The position numbers and the translations under genes are program-made. This document shows positions 10,474 through 20,393 of a DNA stretch of 64,000 nt, piece by piece. The stretch is from Desertibaculum subflavum (GTDB lineage Bacteria > Pseudomonadota > Alphaproteobacteria > Ferrovibrionales > Ferrovibrionaceae). Positions within the stretch are counted from its first letter, which is position 1; the number at the start of each line of letters is the position of its first letter. The notes under the pieces were generated by a model, which saw only the letters and a list, made by a program, of their open reading frames with translations, was not told where the DNA came from and made no database searches. Where the stretch lies: the NCBI GenBank assembly GCA_003576705.1, contig QOZS01000005.1, positions 81,070-145,069 on the forward strand. Direction: 5' to 3'.

Positions 10474-11615
10474 TGCCGAAGCCTTCGGCGCGCGGCCGCA
10501 TCGATCCTTTCTACGTCATGGAGGTGATGAAGGCGGCGAACGACCGGCAGCTCGCCGGCGGCGACGTGCTGCATATGGAGGTCGGGCAGCCTTCGACGGC
10601 CGCGCCGCGCAAGGCGCGGGAAGCCGTCGCCGCGGCGCTCGGCCGCGACACGCTCGGCTATACCGAGGCGCTCGGCATTCCGGAGCTGCGGGCGGGCATA
10701 GCCGGCCACTACCGGACCTATTACGGCATCGACGTGCCGGCCGAGCGCATCGTGGTGACGACGGGGTCGTCCGGTGCCTTTCTGTTGGCCTTCCTGGCGG
10801 CCTTCGATGTCGGCGCGCGGGTGGCGCTGGCCGAGCCGGGCTATCCTGCCTACCGCAACATTCTGCGCGCCGTCGGTGCGGAGATCGTGCCGCTGCCTGC
10901 GCGCGCCGAATGCGGCTTCCATGCCCATGCCGGGCTGCTCGACCAGGCCGGGCCGATCGACGGCCTTCTGGTCGCGAGCCCGGCCAACCCGACCGGCACC
11001 ATGCTGGACGCCGCGGCGCTCGCCTCGCTCGCCGCTGCCTGCGAGAGCCGCGATGCCTGGCTGATCGTCGACGAGATCTATCATGGCATCACCTATGGCA
11101 GGCGCGCGGAGACGATACTGTCGCTGACCGATCGCGCCATCGTCATCAACAGCTTCTCGAAATACTTCTCGATGACCGGATGGCGGCTCGGCTGGATGGT
11201 GGTGCCGCCCGAGCTGATGCGCTCGATCGAATGCCTCGCGCAGAACCTGTTCATCTCTCCGCCGGCGATCTCGCAGTTGGCGGGCCTTGGCGCGCTTGGG
11301 GCGTACGAGGAGCTCGATGCCAATGTGGCGCGCTATGCGCGCAACCGCTCCTTGCTGCTGGAGGAGCTGCCGCGCGCAGGGCTCGACCAATTGGCCCCGG
11401 CCGACGGCGCCTTCTACCTCTATGCCGACGTGTCGCGGTACACCAACGACGCGCCGGCCTTCTGCCGCCGGATGCTGGCGGAGATCGGTGTCGCGGCGAC
11501 GCCGGGCATCGATTTCGATCCGGCCGAAGGCCATCGCTTCGTCCGCTTTTCCTTTGCCGGCGCCACCGAGGACATGGCGGAGGCCGCGCAACGGCTGCGC
11601 GGCTGGCTGCGCTGA
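10473..11615 (+). CDS. PLP-dependent aminotransferase, class I/II
   Basis: Fold-type I aminotransferase of 380 residues. Visible motifs are MEVGQPSTAAP, the TTGSSGAFLLAF phosphate-binding turn, SPANPTGTML, IVDEIYHGITYG (cofactor Asp) and NSFSKYFSMTGWRLGW, whose Lys should carry PLP. The C-terminal Arg is expected in HRFVRFSFAG. The sequence belongs with aspartate/aromatic-type transaminases, but the substrate cannot be assigned. The ATG overlaps the stop of the gamma-glutamyltransferase-like gene by 1 bp, which suggests co-translation and perhaps a shared amino-acid pathway. Confidence 0.88.
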   Translation: MPKPSARGRIDPFYVMEVMKAANDRQLAGGDVLHMEVGQPSTAAPRKAREAVAAALGRDTLGYTEALGIPELRAGIAGHYRTYYGIDVPAERIVVTTGSSGAFLLAFLAAFDVGARVALAEPGYPAYRNILRAVGAEIVPLPARAECGFHAHAGLLDQAGPIDGLLVASPANPTGTMLDAAALASLAAACESRDAWLIVDEIYHGITYGRRAETILSLTDRAIVINSFSKYFSMTGWRLGWMVVPPELMRSIECLAQNLFISPPAISQLAGLGALGAYEELDANVARYARNRSLLLEELPRAGLDQLAPADGAFYLYADVSRYTNDAPAFCRRMLAEIGVAATPGIDFDPAEGHRFVRFSFAGATEDMAEAAQRLRGWLR

Positions 11616-11643
11616 TCCGGCGCGACGGCGGCGGGGGATAGCG

Positions 11644-12411
11644 GTGTCGGCAGAGACGGTCGTCAGCCTGACCGGCATCGGCAAGGGGTTCCCGAACGGC
11701 GTCCTGGCGTTGCGCGGCCTCAGCTTCGACGTCCGGGACGGCGAGTTCGTGAGCCTGCTCGGTCCGTCGGGCTGCGGCAAGAGCACGGCGCTGCGCATTC
11801 TCGCCGGCCTGGCGGCGGCGAGCGAAGGCAGCGTGCGCTGGGCCGACCGCCACCCGCCCGCATCCGGCGAGCTCGGCTTCGTGTTCCAGGAGCCGACCCT
11901 CATGCCCTGGACCAGCGTGGCGGGCAATGTGCGATTGCCGTTGCGCTTCCAGGCGGTCTCGCGTGCCGAGGCCGAACGGCGCGTGGAGGAGGCGATCGGA
12001 CTGGTGGGCCTGAAAGGATTCGAAAGCGCCTATCCGCGTGAGCTGTCCGGCGGCATGAAGATGCGGGTCTCGATCGCGCGCGCCCTGGTGACGCGGCCGC
12101 GGCTGCTGCTGATGGACGAGCCGTTCGCGGCACTCGACGAGATCACCCGCTTCAGACTGAACGACGATCTGCTGGCGCTTTGGTCGCGTGAACGCCTGAC
12201 CATCGTCTTCGTCACCCACAGCGTGTTCGAATCGGTCTACCTCTCGAACCGCATCCTGGTAATGGCGGCGCGCCCGGGCCGCGTGGTCGACGAGTTGCGG
12301 ATCGACACCGCCCAGCCGCGTGACGAAGCCTTCCGTACATCGTCCGACTACGCGGCGATGTGCCGGCAGGTCAGCGCTTCGCTTCGCAGCGCGATGTCGA
12401 TGGCCTCATGA
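11644..12411 (+). CDS. ABC transporter ATP-binding protein, nitrate/sulfonate/taurine type
   Basis: ATPase of about 255 residues starting at GTG after a GGGGGA stretch. It contains all nucleotide-binding motifs: Walker A GPSGCGKST, Q-loop FQEPTLMPW, signature LSGGMKMRVSIARAL, Walker B LLLMDEPFAALDE and the H-loop FVTHSVFES. The overall pattern fits the SsuB/TauB/NrtD group that energises uptake of small anions or thiamine precursors. The usual permease and binding-protein genes are absent on both sides: the next gene downstream is on the opposite strand. It is therefore an orphan ATPase in this window, and its substrate is unknown. Confidence 0.88.
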   Translation: MSAETVVSLTGIGKGFPNGVLALRGLSFDVRDGEFVSLLGPSGCGKSTALRILAGLAAASEGSVRWADRHPPASGELGFVFQEPTLMPWTSVAGNVRLPLRFQAVSRAEAERRVEEAIGLVGLKGFESAYPRELSGGMKMRVSIARALVTRPRLLLMDEPFAALDEITRFRLNDDLLALWSRERLTIVFVTHSVFESVYLSNRILVMAARPGRVVDELRIDTAQPRDEAFRTSSDYAAMCRQVSASLRSAMSMAS

Positions 12412-12425
12412 TGCCGACGATCGCC

Positions 12426-12866
12426 TCAGCGCCGCAGCGGCAGGCGCCGCAGGACGCCGAGATCCTCGTCGTCGAGCTGCACTTCGACGCCGTCGCGGGC
12501 CATGCGCGCCAGCGGCTCGCGCGAGGCGGCCACCGTGAAGGCGTAAAGCTTGCCGGGGCCGAGATTCTCGATCAGGCGATCGGCGCCGGCCGACATCATG
12601 ATGGTGTCGCCGGGCTCGATCAGGCGCATCTCGCCGCCGCAACGGGCCTTGCCCTTGCCCTTGAGGACGAACAACAGCTCCTGTCCTTCGGCATCGAGCC
12701 CGGACTGGACCGCGCCGCGATGCGGGAAGATCTCGACCATGGCGGCGAATTCGACACCGTTGCGCGACGGTGCGGCCGGGTCGACGAGGCAGGCGAAGTA
12801 GTTCTCAGCCTCGGGTCGGACCTTGAAGGCGCGATAGCTTTCGGCGCGGCGGATGACGGCTGGCAT
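12426..12866 (-). CDS. Cupin-fold protein lacking the usual metal ligands
   Basis: Protein of 146 residues, collinear over its whole length with the cupin at 12996-13436; both end LRRLPLRR and share QEL.FVLKGKGKA and GEMRLIEPGD. In this copy the motif-1 His is Asp58 and the motif-2 His is Arg97, while Glu63 is kept, so the classical metal site looks disabled. The ATG at 12866 is chosen because its N-terminus aligns with the paralogue. It could be a non-metal sugar or small-molecule binding cupin, or a partner subunit of the paralogue; the function is not known. Confidence 0.75.
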   Translation of the reverse strand: MPAVIRRAESYRAFKVRPEAENYFACLVDPAAPSRNGVEFAAMVEIFPHRGAVQSGLDAEGQELLFVLKGKGKARCGGEMRLIEPGDTIMMSAGADRLIENLGPGKLYAFTVAASREPLARMARDGVEVQLDDEDLGVLRRLPLRR

Positions 12867-12995
12867 GATACGGCTCTCTCCCAACATGAGCTTCACGATG
12901 CCCCCGGTCGCACCCTGCCGCCGGAACATGGCCGACTTGTGACGATCGGTTCGGCCGGCGCTGCGGCGCAAGCGCGCAGGTGCCGGTCGCGGGCC

Positions 12996-13436
12996 CTAGC
13001 GCCGAAGCGGCAATCGCCGGAGGACGTTCAGGTCGTCCTGCTCGAGCGAGATCTCGGTGCCGCGATGGATGCGCTCGGCGAATTCCTCGTTCGGCACCAT
13101 CACGGTGAGCGTGTAGAGCTTGCCCGGGCCGATATTCTCGATCACGTGTTCGGTGCCGGGCTGCACGACGATGGCATCGCCCGGCTCGATCAGGCGCATC
13201 TCGCCGTCGCACATCGCCTTGCCCTTGCCTTTGAGGACGAAGAACAGCTCCTGCGCCCTGGCATGGGTGTTCGGCGGCGTGCGTCCGCCCGGCCGATAGA
13301 TCTCCACGATGGCGGTGAAGTCGATGCCGTAGCTGCCGTCGGCCACCGGGTCGACGATGCAGGCGAAGTAGTTGCCGTCGTTCGGCCTGATCTCGAAGGC
13401 GCGATAGGTGTCCGCACGTCGCAGGATGGCCGACAT
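12996..13436 (-). CDS. Cupin domain protein with metal-ligand residues
   Basis: Single-domain cupin of 146 residues and the intact paralogue of the neighbouring gene. His58 and Glu63 in motif 1 (NTHARAQELFFVLKG) and His97 in motif 2 (GTEHVIEN) are placed as expected for a divalent metal site. The ATG at 13436 is preceded by AAGGAGAA, a good ribosome binding site. It reads away from ureD across a 245-bp shared upstream region and is followed after 129 bp by the second cupin. Enzymatic activity is unknown. A connection with urea metabolism is suggested only by adjacency. Confidence 0.8.
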   Translation of the reverse strand: MSAILRRADTYRAFEIRPNDGNYFACIVDPVADGSYGIDFTAIVEIYRPGGRTPPNTHARAQELFFVLKGKGKAMCDGEMRLIEPGDAIVVQPGTEHVIENIGPGKLYTLTVMVPNEEFAERIHRGTEISLEQDDLNVLRRLPLRR

Positions 13437-13632
13437 GGCCGGTTCTCCTTCCAGCACACCAGCGAGCCGCGAGTCTGGCGCGCGTCTCATGATGGCGCCG
13501 CTTCGCGTCGCCCGGATGACTAAGCAATGGCCGTGCCGGAATCCTTCGAGCGGCAGGAAGACGAGTCGCGAACCCGCATGTTGTTCGCGCTTGGTCACGG
13601 CATAGGCGCCTGCCTCATGCCACTGCCCGCAT

Positions 13633-13648
13633 CGGCAGCATTGCTGCG
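13633..13648 (+). promoter_or_regulatory. Candidate sigma-54 promoter upstream of ureD
   Basis: The sequence CGGCAGCATTGCTGCG has GG and GC separated by exactly 10 nt, the invariant feature of -24/-12 promoters, about 35 bp before the ureD ATG. Nitrogen control of urease through sigma-54 would make sense. The match outside GG/GC is only partial. The same bases form a perfect dyad (GCAGCA-T-TGCTGC) that could instead be an operator. Confidence 0.28.
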
Positions 13649-13681
13649 CTGCGTTAGGAATTATTGCGACTGCGAAGGCGC

Positions 13682-14524
13682 ATGGGCAGAGCGATGACGG
13701 GCGTGCGGCTGCAACGCGCCGACGGCACTCTCGAACTTGGCTATGCCGCCGATGGTGCGACGACGCGACTCGCGCATCTGTTCCAGAGCGATCCGTGCCG
13801 TGCGCTGTTTCCGCGCGGCGAGCCGGATGATGCTGCCCAGACGATACTGCTCACCACCTCGGGCGGCCTCGCTGGCGGCGATCGCATCCGCATGCGCGCG
13901 CAATGCGGGCCGGATGCGCGTCAGGTGGTGACGCCGCAGGCGGCCGAGAAAATCTACCGCGCGATCGATGCGCCAACGGAAATCGATGTCGAGCTGGGCG
14001 TTGCGGCGGGTGCCTGGCTCGAATGGGTGCCGCAGGAGACCATTCTGTTCGAGGCCTCGCGGCTGCGCCGCCGCGTCCGCATCGATGTCGCTCAGGGCGG
14101 CAGGCTGCTGGCCGGCGACATCCTGAGCTTCGGCCGTGCGGCGCATGGCGAAAGCTACGACAAGGGTTCCTTGTTCGATCGCTGGGAAGCGCGGCGCGAC
14201 GGCGAGCTCGCCTGGGCCGACCGCTTGCGGATCGACGCGCCGCGGCGGGTGCTGGCGCATCCGGCCGGCTTCGGGGCGGCCCGCGCCTTCGGCACCATCC
14301 TGCATATCGGACCGGAGGCGTCATCGCTCCTGGCCGTCACCCGTGCCGCCTTGGAGGCCTGCAAGACGCGAGCGGGGGCGACGGTGGTCGGCGGCGTGTT
14401 GCTGGTTCGGCTGCAGGCCCGGACCACCGCCGAGCTCAGATCCGACTACGCGCAGATCTGGTCTTGCCTGCGGCAGGCAGCGGCCGGTTTGCCGCCGCGC
14501 ATGCCGCGGATATGGCATAGTTGA
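13682..14524 (+). CDS. ureD: Urease accessory protein UreD
   Basis: Accessory protein of about 280 residues that binds apo-urease with UreF and UreG during nickel insertion. Family blocks include TTSGGLAGGDRI, TPQAAEKIYR, WLEWVPQETILFEASRL, GDILSFGRAAHGE and RRVLAHPAGFGAARA. The start is uncertain: ATG at 13682 is used here, ATG at 13694 is also possible, and the first GC-rich codons give no clear Shine-Dalgarno decision. It is the first gene of the urease operon, divergent from the cupins and 49 bp before ureA. Confidence 0.93.
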   Translation: MGRAMTGVRLQRADGTLELGYAADGATTRLAHLFQSDPCRALFPRGEPDDAAQTILLTTSGGLAGGDRIRMRAQCGPDARQVVTPQAAEKIYRAIDAPTEIDVELGVAAGAWLEWVPQETILFEASRLRRRVRIDVAQGGRLLAGDILSFGRAAHGESYDKGSLFDRWEARRDGELAWADRLRIDAPRRVLAHPAGFGAARAFGTILHIGPEASSLLAVTRAALEACKTRAGATVVGGVLLVRLQARTTAELRSDYAQIWSCLRQAAAGLPPRMPRIWHS

Positions 14525-14573
14525 TGCAGCTGACTGGTAATCGGGCGCAGCCGGGAGCAGGGGGCAAACGGGG

Positions 14574-14876
14574 ATGAATCTGACGCCGCGCGAGAAGGAC
14601 AAGCTGCTGATCGCCATGGCGGCGGAAGTGGCGCGCAAGCGCCTGGGACGCGGGGTCAAGTTGAACCACCCCGAGGCGGTGGCGCTGATCACCGATTTCG
14701 TCGTCGAAGGCGCGCGCGACGGGCGCAGCGTGGCGGAGCTGATGCGCGACGGGGCCACCGTGCTGAGCCGCGCCCAGGTCATGGAAGGCATCGCCGAGAT
14801 GATCCACGAGATCCAGGTCGAGGCGACCTTTCCCGACGGCACCAAGCTCGTCACCGTGCACCATCCGATCCGCTGA
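14574..14876 (+). CDS. ureA: Urease subunit gamma
   Basis: Structural subunit of 100 residues, the standard length. It begins [20 protein letters not shown] and contains [14 protein letters not shown] and [14 protein letters not shown], which are nearly invariant in UreA. With UreB and UreC it forms the trimeric urease that hydrolyses urea to ammonia and carbamate in the cytoplasm. GGGG lies just upstream of the ATG. The gene ends 17 bp before ureB. Confidence 0.97.
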   Translation: MNLTPREKDKLLIAMAAEVARKRLGRGVKLNHPEAVALITDFVVEGARDGRSVAELMRDGATVLSRAQVMEGIAEMIHEIQVEATFPDGTKLVTVHHPIR

Positions 14877-14893
14877 ATCAGGGGAGCGAAGCC

Positions 14894-15198
14894 GTGATCC
14901 CGGGAGAGGTTTTCACCAAGGTGGGCGAGATCGAGCTGAATGCCGGCCGGCCGACCGTGACGCTTGAAATCGCCAATAGCGGCGACCGGCCGATCCAGGT
15001 CGGCAGCCACTATCATTTCTTCGAGACCAACGAGGCGTTGAAATTCGACCGCGCCAAGGCGCGCGGCATGCGGCTCGACATTCCCGCCGGGACCGCGGTG
15101 CGGTTCGAGCCGGGCCAGACCCGCACGGTGCAGCTCGTCGCCTATGCCGGCAAGCGCGTGGTGCACGGCTTCAATGGCAAGGTCGAGGGGGCGCTCTG

Positions 15199-15199
<1 letters not shown>
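14894..15199 (+). CDS. ureB: Urease subunit beta
   Basis: Structural subunit of 101 residues beginning at GTG, read as MIPGEVF, the normal UreB N-terminus. Diagnostic segments are [15 protein letters not shown] and [28 protein letters not shown] ribosome binding site precedes the GTG. The stop shares a base with the ureC ATG (TGATG), so the two large subunits are translationally coupled. UreA and UreB are separate genes here, as in most bacteria, not fused as in Helicobacter. Confidence 0.97.
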
Positions 15200-16911
<1,712 letters not shown>

Positions 16912-16913
16912 CC

Positions 16914-17441
16914 ATGCGCCGCGCCACATCCGTCGTGAAACAGGGCGCCTGGGACGCGGGTTCCGCGCTCGACCGCCTGACGCTCGACTTCGAGGATCGC
17001 TATCGCCGCCGCAAGCGCTTCACAGCGGAAGGCGGGCTCGACCTGCTGCTCGACCTCGCCGAGACGACCTTGCTGCATGAAGGGGACGGCCTCGTGCTGG
17101 AAGGCGGCGGCCATGTCCTGGTCAAGGCCGCGGCCGAAGACCTGATCGAGGCGACGGCGACCGCGCCCGGTTTGCTCGCCCGCCTCGCATGGCATCTTGG
17201 CAACCGGCACCTGCCGGTCGCCATCGCCGAGGGGCGCATCCTGCTGCGCGACGATCACGTCATCGTCGACATGCTGAAGGGCCTCGGCGCCGATGTGCGC
17301 CGCGTGCGCGAGCCGTTCCAGCCGGAAGGCGGCGCCTACGGCCAGCAGAACCACGATCACCGGCATCCGCACGCCCACGGCCATCACCACGGCCACGATC
17401 ATCACCACGACCACGACCACGATCATGACCACAAGCACTGA
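16914..17441 (+). CDS. ureE: Urease nickel metallochaperone UreE with His-rich tail
   Basis: Protein of 175 residues. The N-terminal peptide-binding domain (RLTLDFEDRYRRRKRFTAEGG) and the C-terminal metal domain (AWHLGNRHLPVAI, LRDDHVIVDML) are followed by a tail in which 17 of the last 30 residues are His. Such tails store or deliver Ni(II) for urease activation. The tail is encoded by CAC/CAT codons interrupted by GAC/GAT and GGC. Its last 17 bp overlap the start of ureF in another frame. Confidence 0.96.
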   Translation: MRRATSVVKQGAWDAGSALDRLTLDFEDRYRRRKRFTAEGGLDLLLDLAETTLLHEGDGLVLEGGGHVLVKAAAEDLIEATATAPGLLARLAWHLGNRHLPVAIAEGRILLRDDHVIVDMLKGLGADVRRVREPFQPEGGAYGQQNHDHRHPHAHGHHHGHDHHHDHDHDHDHKH

Positions 17442-18119
17442 CGCGGCGGGGTGGGACGCCGGCGCGCTCTATCGGCTGCTGGCCTGGACGTCGCCTGCCT
17501 ATCCGATCGGTGCCTATACCTACAGCCACGGCATCGAATACGCCGTGGAGGAAGGGCTGGTACGCGACCGTGCGACCCTGGCCGACTGGATCGGGTGGAT
17601 ACTGCGCCACGGTGCCGGCCTTCTGGATTCCGTACTCTTCGCCGAGAGCTACCGCGCGGCGGGCGACGGCGCGCGCCTCGCCGAACTCACGGAACTTGGC
17701 CGGGCGCTGCGCGGCAGCGCCGAGACGGCGCTGGAGAGCCGGCAGCAGGGCATGTCGTTCCTCACCATCACCCGCACCGCTTGGCCCGATCCGCAACTGG
17801 ATGCGGCTGCCGGGCGGCTCGGCGAGGAGGTTCCGCTTGCCATCGCCGTCGCGCTCGCCGCCGCGGGGCGCGTGCCGCTGGAGCCGGCGCTGACCGGCTA
17901 CCTGCACGCTTTCGCCGCCAACCTGGTCTCGGCCGGCGTGCGGCTGGTGCCGCTCGGCCAGACCGATGGCCAGCGGGCACTGGCCGCGCTCGAGCCCGTG
18001 GTGCGCGAGACGGTGGCGGTGGCGCTCGCCACGCCGATCGAGGAAGCGGGCAGCGCCGCGCCGATGGTGGATTGGACCAGCATGCGGCATGAGACCCAAT
18101 ACACGAGGTTGTTCCGCTC

Positions 18120-18123
<4 letters not shown>
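17425..18123 (+). CDS. ureF: Urease accessory protein UreF
   Basis: Helical protein of 232 residues that forms the UreD-UreF-UreG complex and controls GTP-dependent nickel insertion. Recognisable parts are [32 protein letters not shown] and [15 protein letters not shown], and the C-terminus [20 protein letters not shown]. The ATG at 17425 lies inside the DNA encoding the UreE His tail; the frame is open further upstream, but only as a Thr-rich shadow of that tail. The stop overlaps the ureG ATG (ATGA). Confidence 0.95.
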
Positions 18124-18749
<626 letters not shown>

Positions 18750-18759
18750 GGGGATCGCA

Positions 18760-19332
18760 ATGAGGAAGTGCCTGCTCGCCACTTTGTTCGTGCTGGCTTC
18801 GGCCGGGGCCGCCGCCGCCCATACCGGCCATGGCGCGACGGAAGGTTTCGCGCAAGGCTTCGCGCATCCGTTGCTTGGCCTCGATCACCTGCTGGCGATG
18901 ATCGCGGTCGGCCTCTGGGGCGCGCGGATCGGCGGGCGGGCGCGCTGGCTGGTGCCGGCGGCCTTCGTCGGCGTGATGGCGCTGGGCGGCGTCATCGGCG
19001 TGGCCGGCTTCGGCTTGCCGTTGGTCGAGCTCGGGATCGTCGGCTCGGTCTTGGTGCTCGGCCTGCTGGTCGCCGCCGCCCCGCAGCCCCCGCTCTGGGC
19101 GCCGGCTGCCATCGTCGCGCTGTTCGCGCTGTTCCACGGCCATGCCCATGGCACCGAGATGCCGGAAGCGGTGTCGGGCCTCGCCTATAGCTTGGGCTTC
19201 GTGCTGGCCACCGCGTTGTTGCATAGCCTCGGTCTGATGCTCGGCCTGCTCGTCGCCGGCCGCTCGCCCCTGGCGCTGCGCCTCGGCGGCGGCGCGATTG
19301 CGGCCTGCGGCGCGCTGTTGCTGATCGCCTAG
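18760..19332 (+). CDS. ureJ: HupE/UreJ family nickel or cobalt permease
   Basis: Membrane protein of 190 residues with an N-terminal signal segment ending around AAAAHTGHG and about six hydrophobic helices. The HupE/UreJ signature is visible in HPLLGLDHLLAMIAVGLWG and FALFHGHAHGTEMPE, whose His residues are proposed to bind Ni(II). Linked to the urease operon, it most likely supplies nickel, though direct evidence for transport is limited to relatives. Its stop overlaps the convergent mesaconyl-CoA hydratase stop by 4 bp, leaving no room for a separate terminator. Confidence 0.92.
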   Translation: MRKCLLATLFVLASAGAAAAHTGHGATEGFAQGFAHPLLGLDHLLAMIAVGLWGARIGGRARWLVPAAFVGVMALGGVIGVAGFGLPLVELGIVGSVLVLGLLVAAAPQPPLWAPAAIVALFALFHGHAHGTEMPEAVSGLAYSLGFVLATALLHSLGLMLGLLVAGRSPLALRLGGGAIAACGALLLIA

Positions 19333-20393
19333 ACCCAGCGCGGTATCAGCACCCAGTAGTCGAGGTCGAGCACCACGTCGTCGGGATACTTCCCGGCAGC
19401 GTCGGGGCCGGGGAAATCGGCGCAGGCGCGGTCCTTGGTCGCCAGGGTGCGCAGACGGATCGCGCCGTGCCGCGCCGATAGCGCCGCCGTCTCCAGCACT
19501 TCCGACCAGGCGTGGATGGTGTTGCCGGCGAAGACCGGATTGGCGTGCCGGCCGCCATTGATGGCCAGGATCCTCGGCGCGTTGGCGAGACCGTTGAAGC
19601 TCAGGCCGCGCGCCAGGCTGATGATATGCCCGCCATAGACGAGGCGGCGGCCGAACCGGCCCTTGCCCTCGACGAACTGGTTGAAATGGACGCGCGCGGT
19701 GTTCTGATAGAGCCGCGTCGCCAGCATGTGCTCGGCCTCCTCGACCGTCATGCCGTCGACATGGTCGATCTTCTCGCCGACCGCATAATCCTCGAAGCGG
19801 TAGCTTGAGCCGGCGAGCCGGTCGTCCTGCGCGGCGAGATCGAGGCTCGGCGGCACGGCGAAATCTTCCGGCGCGACTCGCGCGGCGAGCTTCGGCACCT
19901 CCTCGGCGGCAATGGCGGCCGCCGCGTCGCGCTTTCTCACCATCACCCAGCGCACGTAGTCCAGGACGGTTTCGCCGCGCTGGTTGGTGCCGGTGGTGCG
20001 TACATAGACGACGCCGGTCTGCTTGTTGGAGTTCTCCTTGAGTCCGATCACCGTCGATGTGGCGGCGAGCGTGTCGCCCGGATAGACCGGCGCGATGAAG
20101 CGCGCTTCGGCATAGCCGAGATTGGCGACGGCGTTGAGCGAGACATCTGGCACCGTCTTGCCGAACACGATATGGAAGACCAGCAGGTCGTCCACCGGCG
20201 CGCCCGGGAGCCCGACCGACTTCGCGAAGGCATCGGAGGATTGCAGCGCGAAGCGGCCGCCATAGAGGCCGGTATAGAGCGCGACGTCGCCCGCGGTGAC
20301 GGTGCGCGGTGTCGCGTGCCGCACTTCCTGGCTGAGGCGGAAGTCCTCGAAGAAGTTGCCCGTAATCGCTTTGTTCGAGGCCGCCTTGCTCAT
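19329..20393 (-). CDS. mch: Mesaconyl-CoA hydratase (MaoC family)
   Basis: Double hot-dog hydratase of 354 residues. Blocks such as NFFEDFRLSQEVRHATPRT, LLVFHIVFGKTVPDVSLNA, GYAEARFIAPVYPGDTL, GEKIDHVDGMTVEEAEHM, RVHFNQ, RLVYGGHIISLARGLSFNG and CADFPGPD match, from memory, the mesaconyl-CoA hydratase of Rhodobacter. That enzyme interconverts mesaconyl-C1-CoA and beta-methylmalyl-CoA in the ethylmalonyl-CoA pathway. The start overlaps the stop of the upstream lyase gene by 4 bp, so the two successive pathway steps are coupled. No other pathway genes (ccr, ecm, mcd) are seen in the window. Confidence 0.88.
   Translation of the reverse strand: MSKAASNKAITGNFFEDFRLSQEVRHATPRTVTAGDVALYTGLYGGRFALQSSDAFAKSVGLPGAPVDDLLVFHIVFGKTVPDVSLNAVANLGYAEARFIAPVYPGDTLAATSTVIGLKENSNKQTGVVYVRTTGTNQRGETVLDYVRWVMVRKRDAAAAIAAEEVPKLAARVAPEDFAVPPSLDLAAQDDRLAGSSYRFEDYAVGEKIDHVDGMTVEEAEHMLATRLYQNTARVHFNQFVEGKGRFGRRLVYGGHIISLARGLSFNGLANAPRILAINGGRHANPVFAGNTIHAWSEVLETAALSARHGAIRLRTLATKDRACADFPGPDAAGKYPDDVVLDLDYWVLIPRWV

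Noticed and set aside
17350..17441. Short-period repeat that could suggest a CRISPR or satellite
   Set aside because: It is the CAC/CAT His-tail coding region of ureE, with no spacer structure.
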